Shown here piece by piece: positions 16,770 through 25,761 of a DNA stretch of 64,000 bases; the stretch's first letter is position 1; each line of letters opens with the position of its first letter. The stretch is from NCBI RefSeq assembly GCF_004765805.1, contig NZ_ML219773.1:1054001-1118000 (forward strand), read 5' to 3'. The DNA comes from Halorussus halobius (GTDB lineage: Archaea > Halobacteriota > Halobacteria > Halobacteriales > Haladaptataceae). Both the position numbers and the translations under genes were made by a program. The notes beneath the pieces were generated by a model. That model made no database searches, had not been told where the DNA came from, and saw only the letters and a program-made list of their open reading frames with translations.

Positions 16770-17453
16770 TCACCGACCGTCGAGCAGCGACAGTATCCGG
16801 TCGCGGTTCACGAGCCCCCAGATGGACGACACCGCCAGCACGACGAGCAGTATCACGGCCGCGAGGACGTTCTCGTCGGCGAAACTCGCGCCGGACACGT
16901 TCACGACGACGTAGGCCGGGGCGCGCCCGACGAGTGCGAGGACCACGAGCTTCCACAGGTCGACGTCGGTCAGTCCCGCGACGAAGCAGACGGCGTCGTC
17001 CGGGAGGCCCGGGACGAGGAACACGACGAAGAGGCCGCCGAGCCCCGCGCCCGCGACGAACTCGTCGAACCTCGCCAGCGCGTCGTCGCTGATGACGGTC
17101 TCGACGAACGGCCGGCCGTACCGCCGCGACAGCCAGAACGCGACGAAGCTCCCGATGGCGAGACCGACGAGGCTGTACACCGACCCCCAGACGCTGCCGA
17201 ACAGGTAGCCGCTCACGAGGCCGGTCACCTGCCCGGGAATCGGTGCGACCACGACCTGGAGGGCCTGGAGCGCGACGAACGTGACCGGAGCCAGCGCGCC
17301 GAAGCCGGCGACGAACTCGCGGAGCGCGGCCGCGTTCGTGAGAAACGGGGCGTAGGTCCGCACGAGCGCCACGAGCGCCGCGAACCCCGCGAGGACGGCG
17401 ACCACCGCGAGACCGACCCGTCGCCGTGCCGCCGGGGACTCGAAGACGTTCAC
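16770..17453 (-). CDS. VTT-domain (TVP38/TMEM64/DedA-like) membrane protein
   Basis: A 227-residue protein with about six hydrophobic helices. The VTT core reads FVALQALQVVVAPIPGQVTG, then SLVGLAIGSFVAFWLSRRYG and FLVPGLPDDAVCFVAGLT, which matches the TVP38/TMEM64 family of membrane transporters or scramblases. The paired proline-containing re-entrant loops (APIPGQ and PGLPDD) are both present. The substrate is unknown; family members have been linked to lipid movement. It is the only gene in this small minus-strand unit. Confidence 0.85.
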   Translation of the reverse strand: MNVFESPAARRRVGLAVVAVLAGFAALVALVRTYAPFLTNAAALREFVAGFGALAPVTFVALQALQVVVAPIPGQVTGLVSGYLFGSVWGSVYSLVGLAIGSFVAFWLSRRYGRPFVETVISDDALARFDEFVAGAGLGGLFVVFLVPGLPDDAVCFVAGLTDVDLWKLVVLALVGRAPAYVVVNVSGASFADENVLAAVILLVVLAVSSIWGLVNRDRILSLLDGR

Positions 17454-17521
17454 TGTCGGGACTCAACGGGTTCGTTTCGGAGCCGCCGACGAAAGTATTC
17501 CGCTTCCCGAGCGGTTCGGGC

Positions 17522-18163
17522 TCACTCGTCGAGGTGGCTCCGGAGCCGGTCGAACGCCCGCTCGACCCGGCGGTCGCCACACGTCCGCCCGACCGCCTCG
17601 AAGTACGCCAGTCGGTCCCGCAAGGTCGACTGGTCGTAGGCGTCGACCCCGAGCCGCGAGGCCGCGACCGTGGCCTCCACGACCGCGTTGAACCCCCGCG
17701 AGACGGTCGGGACGGTCTCGCACTCGACGGCCGCCTCGCGGGGTCGAAGCTCCCACTCCTCCCACTCGGTGCCGCCGGACTCGCCCGCGTCGACCCGCTC
17801 GGCGGCTACTTCGGCCCACGCGTCGGCGCTCGCGAGTACCGGCTCCTCGATTTCGTAAATCGAGAGCGCGGCGTCCGCGAAGTCCACGGGGTCGCGGGTG
17901 AACTGGACGTAGCCGCCGCCCCGCCGGTGGAAGTTGCGTCGGGTTCGGGTGTTGCCCCACGTCCGCGCGGTGACGGCGGCGGACTCGCCGGGTTCGTCCG
18001 GCGAGTCCGGCGATTCGGGCGGATGGAGGCCCAGCGCGGCGACGTTCCACAGGTCGTTCGGGCTGAGCGTCGTCACGACCGACTCGGTGACGCCCCGGAA
18101 CGCGACCGGCCAGCCGGCGTCCTCGGACTCGGGGCCGGACCCGCCGTCTTCCCGGTCGCTCAC
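17522..18163 (-). CDS. DUF447 family protein (flavin-binding split-barrel type)
   Basis: A 213-residue protein that reads as DUF447. Recognisable blocks are TLSPNDLWNVAALGL, NTRTRRNFHRRGGGYVQFT and DPVDFADAALSIYEIEEP, followed by a helical end with AVVEATVAASRLGV. Known structures in this family have a flavin-reductase-like split barrel; the reaction is not known. It starts with GTG inside the stop of the CitG-like gene (GTGA overlap). It is the last gene of an operon that begins with cofD. Confidence 0.78.
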   Translation of the reverse strand: MSDREDGGSGPESEDAGWPVAFRGVTESVVTTLSPNDLWNVAALGLHPPESPDSPDEPGESAAVTARTWGNTRTRRNFHRRGGGYVQFTRDPVDFADAALSIYEIEEPVLASADAWAEVAAERVDAGESGGTEWEEWELRPREAAVECETVPTVSRGFNAVVEATVAASRLGVDAYDQSTLRDRLAYFEAVGRTCGDRRVERAFDRLRSHLDE

Positions 18164-19020
18164 ACCGTCACCTCCCCGCGTTCGAGGGCGACGAACAGGC
18201 CGGCCGCCGTGAGGTCGGCGGTCGTGCCGGGGTTGACGCCGTCGGCGACCAGCGACTCCGCGAACGCCGCGACCACCTCGGGACCGCCTTCGAGCGCCTC
18301 CTGGGCCCGGACGCGCACGCTCTCGGCGGTCTTCGTGCCGTGCTGTTTCGCGACCAGCGTGTCGGGTTCGCGGGCGAGCAGTTCGAGGTACACCTGCGCG
18401 GCCTTCGCCGAGGCCGGAACCGAGTCGGGCAGGTCGGCGAGCCGGTCGGCCGCCCGGAAGGTGCGCTCGAAGCCGCCGGTCCACTCGGCGGCCACGTCAT
18501 CGTCGTCGTCGCCGAGCGCCAGCACGTCGGACAGCGTCGCGTCGCGCTCCTCGACCGCCGGAATCGCGTCGCTCCCACGGCGGACGTCGAGGGTCTGGGC
18601 GTCCTCGGGCGGGTCGTCGACGAACACGTCGGCGTGGTCGAACGCCCGGTAGAAGTTCGCGGCGTCCTCGGTCGTCGTCGCCTCGACGACCCGCGTCGCG
18701 TCCTCGGGCGAGAGGTCGCCGGAGCCGCTTTCCCCGCCGGAGGCCGCTGCCCGGACTAGCGGGACGAGCAACAGGAGCGCGCCGAACTGGGTGTTGCCGC
18801 CCCGTTGGCGACTCATCCCGGCGACAGCGCGCTCGAACGCCTCGCCCACGGGCGCGCCATCCTCGGCCGCGCGCAGACCCGACCCCGACCCGACCGCGCC
18901 CGCGAGGAAGTGCTCGAATCGCAGGTCCGGGAAGTCGCGCTCGCGGTCGACGTTCCCCGGCTTGGGCGTGCCCGCCACCTCCAGCAGGAGCGCGAGCTGG
19001 GCGTTCTCGGCGGGCGTCAT
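18160..19020 (-). CDS. Triphosphoribosyl-dephospho-CoA synthase-like (CitG family) protein
   Basis: A 286-residue protein of the CitG/MdcB family, which in bacteria makes triphosphoribosyl-dephospho-CoA from ATP and dephospho-CoA. The N-terminal signature LEVAGTPKPGNVDRERDF (14-31) and QRGGNTQFGALLLL (about 71-84) are clear. The C-terminal block VNPGTTADLTAAGLFVAL is also present. No citrate or malonate lyase genes are nearby, so the archaeal version probably serves another pathway. It is stitched to its neighbours by start/stop overlaps on both sides. Confidence 0.8.
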   Translation of the reverse strand: MTPAENAQLALLLEVAGTPKPGNVDRERDFPDLRFEHFLAGAVGSGSGLRAAEDGAPVGEAFERAVAGMSRQRGGNTQFGALLLLVPLVRAAASGGESGSGDLSPEDATRVVEATTTEDAANFYRAFDHADVFVDDPPEDAQTLDVRRGSDAIPAVEERDATLSDVLALGDDDDDVAAEWTGGFERTFRAADRLADLPDSVPASAKAAQVYLELLAREPDTLVAKQHGTKTAESVRVRAQEALEGGPEVVAAFAESLVADGVNPGTTADLTAAGLFVALERGEVTV

Positions 19021-19823
19021 CGCGGCACCTCCCGCCGCTCGCGCTCGCCACGGTCGGCCCGCCCGTTCCCGGCCACACCGTCCCGGCCGCGCTCGGCGAA
19101 CCAGCCGTCGACCGCACTCCGGACCCGCCGGAGGACCGCCGGGTCGTCGCTCGGCCGGCCGACGCTCACCGCGTCCGCGCCGTAGGCCAGATACTCGCGG
19201 ACCGACGCCTCGTCGCGCACCTCGTTGTTGGCGACGACGAACAGGTCGGCCGCGTCGGCCACGTCGGCGACGACCGACTCGGAGTCCATCGCGTCGACGT
19301 GGACCGCGTCGGCTCCGGCGTCGGCGACGACGCGGGCGACCTTGGCGAGGTCGACGCCCGGCACCTCGGCGCGGACCTTGACGCTCACGTCGGCCCCTTC
19401 GCCGGTTGCGGCCGCGACCTGCTCGGCGAGTCGGTCGGGGTTCCCGAGCAGGGACTCGCCCGCGCCGGCCGCGCACATCTCCGCCTGCCGGCAGTGGGCG
19501 TTGAGTTCGAGGACGGCGTCGCGGTCGGCACAGATTCGCGCGACCGCCCGAATCGGCGGCAGCGATGCTGACCGGACGTTGACGCCCGCCCGGAGGTCGG
19601 CGTCGGCGAGCGCCGCGAGTTGGCGGTCCGCGAACGCGACCGGGTCGTCGGGCAGGAACTCCACGCGGTCCCGGTCGACCATCTTCCGGGCGGCCTCGCG
19701 AGTGGGTTCGTCGAGCGCGACGCCGCCGAGCAACGCCGCGCCCGCGAATCGCTCGCCGGTTTCGGCCCACGCGGCGTCCGACCGGCCGCTGAGGCTGGCG
19801 AGCGCGAGTCTGGGTTCGAACAT
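19017..19823 (-). CDS. Dihydrouridine synthase-like TIM-barrel protein (MJ1100-type)
   Basis: A 268-residue TIM barrel similar to flavin-dependent tRNA-dihydrouridine synthases, but shorter. Seen motifs are LELNAHCRQAEMCAAGAGESLL (the DUS-like substrate cysteine region), VSVKVRAEVPG and DAVHVDAMDSE. VVANNEVRD and YGADAVSVGRPS follow. A DUS normally has an extra helical RNA-binding domain after the barrel. Here only a short polar tail follows, so it may act on a small molecule. The ATG start overlaps the stop of cofD by one base (TGATG). Confidence 0.72.
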   Translation of the reverse strand: MFEPRLALASLSGRSDAAWAETGERFAGAALLGGVALDEPTREAARKMVDRDRVEFLPDDPVAFADRQLAALADADLRAGVNVRSASLPPIRAVARICADRDAVLELNAHCRQAEMCAAGAGESLLGNPDRLAEQVAAATGEGADVSVKVRAEVPGVDLAKVARVVADAGADAVHVDAMDSESVVADVADAADLFVVANNEVRDEASVREYLAYGADAVSVGRPSDDPAVLRRVRSAVDGWFAERGRDGVAGNGRADRGERERREVPR

Positions 19824-20863
19824 CACGCCACCTCCCCGGTCGGCTCCGGCGCTCGCCCGACCAGTTCGAGCGCGTCGGCGACCGCTTCCGCCACGCACTC
19901 GGCGTCGCGTTCGTCGGCCATCTCGGTGTCGGTCCGAACGACGGGGCGGTCGAGGTCGGTGCCGTCGGCCTCGTCCAGCACGAACGCGTCGGCGAAGGGG
20001 TAGGCCGCCGCGACGCCCCGCGTCGAGGGGTCGTAGCCCACTGCGTCCATCAGTTTCGCGGCCGGGCCGGAGAACACCTCGTCCTCGACGAACGGCGAGA
20101 CCGCGACCACGGTGGCGTCGCGGAGCGCCTCGCGCAGGGCGTCGATGGCGACCATCGGCCCGATGCTGGTGACGGGGTTCGAGGGCCCGATTACGACTGG
20201 CCCCGCCGCGATGGCGTCGAGCGCGGCTGGCGAGGGGTCGGCCGCGTCCGCGCCCCTGAAATCCACGTCCGCGACTGCGGGGTCGGCGCGGTGGGCGACC
20301 CAGAACTCCTGGAAGTGCATCTCGTCGGCGTAGTCGGATTGGGCGTCGGTGCGGACGATGCTCGCCACCGGGTCGTCGCTCATCGGCACCACGTCAACGG
20401 GCGCGTCGAGCGCGCCCGCGAGCGTGCGCGTGACCTCGGTGAGGCTGTGGCCCTCGTCGAGCAGACTCGTCCGCGTGAGGTGGACCGCCCGGTCGCGGTC
20501 GCCGATCTCCATGAACTCCCCGACCCCCGAGAACCGCCGCCAGTCCGCGAGGTCGCGGCCGGCGGTCTGGGCCTCGTCGGGCAGGTATCGCGGCCCCGCG
20601 TCGAGGTCGGCGGCGTCGGCGAGCGCGCGCAACTCGTCGTGGGTCTCGGTCGTGTCGTCGGCGATGCCCCACCACCGCTCGCGGTCGAGCAGGTCGCCCT
20701 GCTCGAACAGCACGGTGTCGACGTCCGGGCAGACGAGCAGACCGCCCAGTTCCACGTCGTCGCCGGTGTTGGCGACCACGGTGGTCTCGGCCGAGTCGAA
20801 GACGGAGTCGGCTCCCGCGAGGAGTTTCGGGGTGCCGGTGCCCCCGGAGAGGAACGTCGTCAT
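19823..20863 (-). CDS. cofD: 2-phospho-L-lactate transferase (coenzyme F420 biosynthesis)
   Basis: A 346-residue CofD enzyme that joins the lactyl-phosphate (or related) moiety to Fo in making F420. Conserved motifs are [14 protein letters not shown] (4-17), [20 protein letters not shown] and DTVLFEQGD near 50. [14 protein letters not shown] follows near 225. A CATTTACC box on the minus strand about 28 bases upstream supports the start at 20863. It is the first gene of an operon with the DUS-like, CitG-like and DUF447 genes. Confidence 0.92.
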   Translation of the reverse strand: MTTFLSGGTGTPKLLAGADSVFDSAETTVVANTGDDVELGGLLVCPDVDTVLFEQGDLLDRERWWGIADDTTETHDELRALADAADLDAGPRYLPDEAQTAGRDLADWRRFSGVGEFMEIGDRDRAVHLTRTSLLDEGHSLTEVTRTLAGALDAPVDVVPMSDDPVASIVRTDAQSDYADEMHFQEFWVAHRADPAVADVDFRGADAADPSPAALDAIAAGPVVIGPSNPVTSIGPMVAIDALREALRDATVVAVSPFVEDEVFSGPAAKLMDAVGYDPSTRGVAAAYPFADAFVLDEADGTDLDRPVVRTDTEMADERDAECVAEAVADALELVGRAPEPTGEVA

Positions 20864-20960
20864 ACCCGGACGTGCGTGTTCGGAGGGGTAAATGGTTGTG
20901 CTGTTCGGTGGATGCGTAGGTGATTGTCGTTGCGTACACGTGAGCTGGCGCAACCTTCCA

Positions 20961-21118
20961 CCCGGCGCGCGTTGGCGCGGCTTCATGCCGCGCCAGCATT
21001 CGCGCGAGGGACGAGCATCGCAGGCCGAAGGCCGAGAAGCGCAGGAGGCTGGGGAGGTGTGAGGTTGCGTTGCCGTGCAGTGCGGTTGCGGTTTCTCATT
21101 TGCCTCGGCAGTAGCTAG
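20961..21118 (-). repeat. Structured repeat element, copy 1
   Basis: Reading on the minus strand from 21118, the element has a core CTAGCTACTGCCGAGGCAAA, then an AACCGCAACCGC stretch and ACCTCACACCTCCCCAGCC. A GGCC-TTC-GGCC hairpin, a TCCCTCGCGCG segment and a terminal hairpin follow. The terminal stem TGGCGCGGC (20987-20995) pairs with GCCGCGCCA (20973-20981), around loop ATGAA. It ends in CGCGCGCCGG. The same order of parts is found at 21159, 31681 and 50375. It is probably noncoding. Confidence 0.75.
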
Positions 21119-21185
21119 CTTCACGATTCAGTCGACCGTTATTCTGGGTTCATTTAAACTAGCTACTGCCGAGGCAAATGAGAAA
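21092..21185. repeat. Perfect 27 bp inverted repeat
   Basis: The arms 21092-21118 and 21159-21185 are exact reverse complements of 27 bases, with a 40-base spacer. The arms are the cores of repeat copies 1 and 2. The spacer contains an AT-rich CATTTAAAC sequence that could serve as a TATA box. If transcribed, the RNA would form a long hairpin; as DNA it could extrude a cruciform or be a recombination end. Confidence 0.85.
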
Positions 21186-21275
21186 TCGAAACCTCACACC
21201 TCCCCAGCCTCCTCACTCCCTCGCTGCGCTCGGTCGTTCGTCCCTCGCGCGCGTTGCTCGCGCGCGCCGGAGTGG
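21159..21275 (+). repeat. Structured repeat element, copy 2
   Basis: This copy has the core CTAGCTACTGCCGAGGCAAA, then AACCTCACACCTCCCCAGCC, a CGCTGCGCTCGG segment and GTTCGTCCCTCGC. It ends in a hairpin CGCGCGCG-TTGCT-CGCGCGCG (21246-21266) running into GCGCCGGAGTGG. It lacks most of the AACCGC tract of copies 1 and 3, and is shorter. Confidence 0.7.
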
Positions 21276-21431
21276 GACAACCTCAAAAGCAGGAGTCAAC
21301 GAAAACGGCGGGGACCGTGGCGAAGTGAATCTAGATTTTGGAGCCACTCGTTGACGCAATCGAAGGGTCCGTTTCGCCGCCGTAACGCAGCCGGCACGTG
21401 AACTTATCACCTCGTCCACGCTACGGGGGGT

Positions 21432-21593
21432 ATGGACTGGCGAATCGTCGTCGCCGGATTCGTCGTGAGCGTCGGATTCGTCGTCGGCTGGATGGAGTTC
21501 GGCACGCTCGGCGGGGCGGTTCTCTCGGTCGTCTTCGTCTCCGGGCTGTTCCTCGCCGACTGGGCTATCGACGAGTACATCTACGAGGTGTAA
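21432..21593 (+). CDS. Small two-helix membrane protein
   Basis: A 53-residue protein, MDWRIVVAGFVVSVGFVVGW, then a second hydrophobic helix and the tail DWAIDEYIYEV. The two helices cover most of the protein. A GAACTTATC box lies about 28 bases upstream of the ATG, so the transcript is probably leaderless. No family is recognised. It is likely a conserved haloarchaeal small membrane protein. Confidence 0.6.
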   Translation: MDWRIVVAGFVVSVGFVVGWMEFGTLGGAVLSVVFVSGLFLADWAIDEYIYEV

Positions 21594-21676
21594 ATCGAGT
21601 CGTTCCGAGTACTCTCACCGTCGTTCGACCGATCTCCTCCCCGCGCTTTTTATACCAAGACGGCGAAACGCGGAAT

Positions 21677-22918
21677 ATGAAGACCATCAAGGACAGCGTC
21701 CACGACCACATCGAGGTCGAGGGCGTGGCTCGGGAACTGCTGGACGCGCCCGCGGTCCAGCGGCTCCGCCGCATCAAGCAGCTCGGGCCCGCCCACCTCG
21801 TCTACCCCTCCGCGAACCACACCCGGTTCGAGCACAGCCTCGGGGTCTACTACCTCGCGTGCGAGGCGCTCGACCACCTCGGGATTCAGGGCAAGCGCGC
21901 CGAGCGGGTCCGGGCCGCCGCCATCCTCCACGACGTCGGCCACTGCCCGTACAGCCACGCCATCGAGGAGGTCGTCCACCGTCACACCGGCAAGTACCAC
22001 GACGACGTCCACGAGCTCCTCGCCGACAACAAGGTGGGGGAGGTGCTCCGCGACCACGGCCACGCGCCGGACGCCATCGCGGACCTCATCGCTGGCGAGG
22101 GACGACTGGGCCAGCTCGTCGCGGGCGAGCTCGACGTCGACCGGATGGACTACCTCGTGCGCGACGCCCACCACACCGGCGTCCCGTACGGCACCATCGA
22201 CCACGCCCGACTGGTCCGGGAGCTGACGCTGGTCGACGACGAACTCGTGCTGGCGGCGGGCAACGTCCCGACCGCCGAGAGCCTGCTGCTGGCGCGCGCG
22301 CTGATGAACCCGACCGTCTACAACCACCACGTCACCCGCATCGCGCGGGGCATCCTCCAGCAGGCCACCGAGCGCCTGCTGGAGGCCTCGGACGTGACCC
22401 CCGAGCGGCTCCGCCGGATGGACGACGCCGACCTCCTCGTGGCGCTGCGCGAGACGCCCGAGACCGCCGAGTTCGCCCGGCGGCTGAGCGACCGCGACCT
22501 CTACAAGCGGGCGGTGTGGGCCGAGATGGGCGACGTGCCCGAGGCGGTCATCGACGCCGACCACGCGACGCTCCGGGAGTTCGAGGCCGACGTCGCGGCC
22601 GACGCCGGCGTCGACCCCAGCGAGGTCATCGTCGAGGTGATGGCCCGTCCCGGCATGACCGAGTCCGAGTCGCGGGTCGTGGTCAACGGCGAGATACGGC
22701 GGCTCGAGGAGCAGTCGGCGCTGGTGGCCGCGCTCCAGCACGTCCAGCGCGCCCAGTGGCGGCTCGGCGTCTACGCGCCCCGCGAGGCCACCGACGCGGT
22801 GGGCCACGCCGCCGAGCGCGTGCTCGGACTCGAGACCGACGGCGCGCTCGTCAACGAGGTCCGGACGCCGGGGACGCCCACGACGCTCGACGAGTTCGGG
22901 TCGCCGCCGGATAACTGA
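21677..22918 (+). CDS. HD-domain phosphohydrolase (SAMHD1/dGTPase-like)
   Basis: A 413-residue HD superfamily protein. The metal site is visible as H53 (HTRFEHSLGVYY), H85-D86 (ILHDVGHCPYSH) and D155 (GELDVDRMDYLVRDAHHTG), the layout of dNTP triphosphohydrolases and SAMHD1. It probably hydrolyses nucleotides and may help control dNTP pools; the substrate is not proven by sequence. A TTTTTATACC box about 27 bases upstream of the ATG supports the start and a leaderless transcript. Confidence 0.88.
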   Translation: MKTIKDSVHDHIEVEGVARELLDAPAVQRLRRIKQLGPAHLVYPSANHTRFEHSLGVYYLACEALDHLGIQGKRAERVRAAAILHDVGHCPYSHAIEEVVHRHTGKYHDDVHELLADNKVGEVLRDHGHAPDAIADLIAGEGRLGQLVAGELDVDRMDYLVRDAHHTGVPYGTIDHARLVRELTLVDDELVLAAGNVPTAESLLLARALMNPTVYNHHVTRIARGILQQATERLLEASDVTPERLRRMDDADLLVALRETPETAEFARRLSDRDLYKRAVWAEMGDVPEAVIDADHATLREFEADVAADAGVDPSEVIVEVMARPGMTESESRVVVNGEIRRLEEQSALVAALQHVQRAQWRLGVYAPREATDAVGHAAERVLGLETDGALVNEVRTPGTPTTLDEFGSPPDN

Positions 22919-23005
22919 GTTCGACGGCCGACTCCGCCCGGTGTCGGACGCTCGGCGGACGAACGAATGGGGAGCTTCAAGGGCGTTCCGGCGCATCCCG
23001 AACAC

Positions 23006-24019
23006 ATGATTGTCGAGGGGACCGTACTCCGAGGCCCCGAGTTCGAACCGGTAGCGGGCCGCGTCGTGGTCGAAGACGGGGAGATAACCGCAGTCGAGGA
23101 GGCGTCGGTCGACTCCTCGAAGGTCGTGGTGCCGGCGTTCGTCAACGCCCACACCCACATCGGCGACTCGATCGCCAAGGAGGCCGGCGGCGGGCTGAGC
23201 CTCGACGAACTCGTCGCGCCGCCCGACGGCCTCAAACATCGGCTGCTCCGGCAGGCCGACCGCGAGGAGAAGGTCGAGGCCATGCGCCGGTCGGCCCGGT
23301 TCATGCAGCGGACCGGCACCGCATCGTTCCTCGAATTCCGGGAGGGCGGCGTCGAGGGCGTGTACGCGCTCCGGGAGGCGGTCGAGGGGCTGGATATCGA
23401 CCCCGTGATACTGGGGCGCGAGACCGTCGACGCCATGGCGGCCAGCGAGGGGTTCGGCGCGAGCGGCGCGCGCGACGCCGACTTCTCGCGCGAGCGCACC
23501 GCCACCGCCCGCGAGGGCAAACTGTTCGGCATCCACGCGGGCGAGCGCGACGCCGCCGACGTCAACCCCGCGCTCGACCTCGACCCCGACTTTCTGGTCC
23601 ACATGGTCCACGCCGAACCGCTCCACCTCGACCGCGTCGAAGACAGCGGTGTCCCGGTGGTGGTGTGTCCCCGCTCGAACCTCGTCACCGACGTCGGGGT
23701 CCCGCCCATCGCGGAGCTGGTCGAGCGCACCACGGTCGCGCTGGGCACCGACAACGTGATGCTCGACAGCCCCTCGATGTTCCGGGAGATGGAGTTCGCG
23801 GCCAAACTCGCCGACGTGAGCGCCCGCGAGGTGCTCCGGATGGCGACGCACAACGGCGCGAAAATCGCCGGGCTCGACTGCGGAGTCATCGAGGAGGGAC
23901 GCCCGGGGAAGCTCCTCGTGCTCGACGGCGATTCGGACAACCTCGCGGGCGCGCAGGATGTGGTCCGCGCGGTGGTCCGGCGGGCCGGAGCCGGCGACGT
24001 CGCGGACGTGGTCCTGTAG
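23006..24019 (+). CDS. Amidohydrolase-family metal-dependent hydrolase
   Basis: A 337-residue amidohydrolase of the cytosine-deaminase/chlorohydrolase-like group. Metal ligands are H49 and H51 (NAHTHIGD), a histidine in [10 protein letters not shown], another in HMVHAEPLH and the aspartate in LGTDNVMLD. The C-terminal [11 protein letters not shown] and [11 protein letters not shown] complete the family pattern. A frame open from 22967 is extended by 13 residues, but [10 protein letters not shown] at 23006 is the natural start. The substrate is unknown. Same-strand neighbour of RNase J but separated by a 385-base gap. Confidence 0.82.
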   Translation: MIVEGTVLRGPEFEPVAGRVVVEDGEITAVEEASVDSSKVVVPAFVNAHTHIGDSIAKEAGGGLSLDELVAPPDGLKHRLLRQADREEKVEAMRRSARFMQRTGTASFLEFREGGVEGVYALREAVEGLDIDPVILGRETVDAMAASEGFGASGARDADFSRERTATAREGKLFGIHAGERDAADVNPALDLDPDFLVHMVHAEPLHLDRVEDSGVPVVVCPRSNLVTDVGVPPIAELVERTTVALGTDNVMLDSPSMFREMEFAAKLADVSAREVLRMATHNGAKIAGLDCGVIEEGRPGKLLVLDGDSDNLAGAQDVVRAVVRRAGAGDVADVVL

Positions 24020-24404
24020 GCGACCCCGACGACCGACCGGAGGTCGACTCGCGCGAGTCGCTCGGCCCGACGCTCGCATCGGTGGCCGGTTGTTTCCGCT
24101 TTCGTTCGCGCCGTACCAACTCGAATCCCGGGACGTCGGTGGGCCGCGCCCAATCCCGGCAGTTTTTATTACCGGGACGCGTAACCCAAGCATAGACCGT
24201 TCGCTCGCGGGACGTGGCTTCGGCCGCCGCGGGGTCCCTCCACGGCTGCAAGACGCCGGGCGGGGGCCGCGACGCCGCGAGCAGGTTTACGTGCGTACGG
24301 ACGCCGCGTGGCGCTGCCCCGACGGGCAGTCCCGCGTTGCCGCCGCGGCACGGCGTGGCTCCGTCAGGGAACGCGACGCGGCTTTGCGTACATACGGTGA
24401 AACT
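24020..24404. other. Long leader or RNA-bearing gap upstream of RNase J
   Basis: This 385-base gap has a strong TATA-like box (AGTTTTTATTACC, about 24160-24172). If used, transcription would start near 24190, about 215 bases before the RNase J start codon. The transcribed part is GC-rich with several possible hairpins, for example CGACGGGCAGTCCCG. It contains no ORF I can support. It could be a long 5' leader or a separate small RNA. It lacks the landmarks of RNase P RNA or SRP RNA. Confidence 0.45.
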
Positions 24405-25757
24405 ATGGAAATCGAAATCGCAACAATCGGCGGATACGAGGAAGTCGGACGGCAGTGTACTGCCGTGCGCGCAGGCGACGACGTGGTCATCTTCGACATG
24501 GGGCTGAACCTGTCGAAGGTGTTGCTCCACGACAACGTCGAGACAGAGAAGCTGCACAGTCTGGACCTCATCGACATGGGGGCCATCCCGGACGACCGCG
24601 TGATGTCGGAGCTCGAAGGCGACGTGCAGGCCATCGTGCCGACCCACGGTCACCTCGACCACATCGGGGCCATCTCGAAGCTGGCCCATCGGTACGACGC
24701 GCCGATAGTCTCCGCGCCGTTCACCATCGAACTGGTGAAACAGGAGATTCAGAGCGAGGAGAAGTTCGGCGTCGAGAACGACCTCGTGAAGATGGACGCG
24801 GGCGAGACGATGTCCATCGGCGACTCCGGACAGGTCGAGTTGGAGTTCGTCAACGTGACCCACTCCATCATCGACGCCATCAACCCCGTTCTCCACACGC
24901 CGGAAGGGGCCATCGTCTACGGCCTCGACAAGCGGATGGACCACACGCCGGTCATCGGCGACCCCATCGACATGAAGCGGTTCCGCGAGATCGGCCGCGA
25001 GGGCGAGGGCGTGCTGGCGTACATCGAGGACTGCACCAACGCGGGCCGGAAGGGCCGCACGCCGAGCGAGTCGGTGGCGCGCCGCCACCTCGAAGACGTG
25101 ATGCACTCGGTCGAGGACTACGACGGCGGCATCGTGGCGACCACCTTCTCCAGCCACATCGCCCGCGTCAAGAGCCTCGTGGAGTTCGCCAAGGACATCG
25201 GGCGCGAACCCGTCCTGCTGGGCCGGTCGATGGAGAAGTACTCGGGCACCGCCGAGCGACTCGACTTCGTGGACTTCCCCGAGGACATGGGGATGTTCGG
25301 CCACCGCAAGTCGGTCGACCGCACGTTCAAGCAGATAATGAAGGAGGGCAAGGAGAACTACCTCCCCATCGTCACGGGCCATCAGGGCGAGCCCCGCGCG
25401 ATGCTCACCCGCATGGGCCGGGGCGAGACGCCCTACGACCTCGACAACGGCGACAAGGTCATCTTCTCGGCCCGCGTGATTCCGGAGCCGACCAACGAGG
25501 GCCAGCGCTACCAGTCCGAGCGCCTCCTCAAGATGCAGGGCGCGCGCATCTACGACGACGTCCACGTCTCGGGCCACCTCCGCGAGGAGGGCCACTACGA
25601 GATGCTCGACGCGCTCCAGCCCCAGCACGTCATCCCCGCCCACCAGGACATGAAGGGCTTCTCGCCGTACGTGGACCTCTGCAAGAGTCAAGGGTACAAG
25701 CTGGGCCGGGACCTCCACGTCACCAGCAACGGCAACCTCATCCAACTGGTCGAGTGA
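24405..25757 (+). CDS. rnj: Ribonuclease J (archaeal beta-CASP exonuclease)
   Basis: A 450-residue metallo-beta-lactamase/beta-CASP nuclease of the archaeal RNase J group, which degrades RNA 5' to 3'. Motifs are [18 protein letters not shown] at the start and the metal motif THGHLDHIG (H81, H83, D85, H86). THSIIDAI follows, then the beta-CASP segment [26 protein letters not shown], and [11 protein letters not shown] and VIPAHQD near the end. The frame is open far upstream, but the ATG at 24405 is the conserved start. It is four bases from idsA, a linkage often seen in haloarchaea. Confidence 0.93.
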   Translation: MEIEIATIGGYEEVGRQCTAVRAGDDVVIFDMGLNLSKVLLHDNVETEKLHSLDLIDMGAIPDDRVMSELEGDVQAIVPTHGHLDHIGAISKLAHRYDAPIVSAPFTIELVKQEIQSEEKFGVENDLVKMDAGETMSIGDSGQVELEFVNVTHSIIDAINPVLHTPEGAIVYGLDKRMDHTPVIGDPIDMKRFREIGREGEGVLAYIEDCTNAGRKGRTPSESVARRHLEDVMHSVEDYDGGIVATTFSSHIARVKSLVEFAKDIGREPVLLGRSMEKYSGTAERLDFVDFPEDMGMFGHRKSVDRTFKQIMKEGKENYLPIVTGHQGEPRAMLTRMGRGETPYDLDNGDKVIFSARVIPEPTNEGQRYQSERLLKMQGARIYDDVHVSGHLREEGHYEMLDALQPQHVIPAHQDMKGFSPYVDLCKSQGYKLGRDLHVTSNGNLIQLVE

Positions 25758-25761
25758 GAAC

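Larger units (their letters stand above)
20864..21431. other. Gene-free region holding two inverted repeat elements
   Basis: This 568-base gap holds the cofD promoter at the left and a TATA-like box (GAACTTATC, about 21400) for the small membrane gene at the right. Between them are two head-to-head copies of the repeat element described separately. The many short open frames here run through repeats and hairpins and do not look like genes. Confidence 0.7.

Noticed and set aside
24020-24404. RNase P RNA or 7S RNA upstream of RNase J
   Set aside because: None of the conserved landmarks of either RNA was seen; only an unassigned leader or small RNA remains possible.
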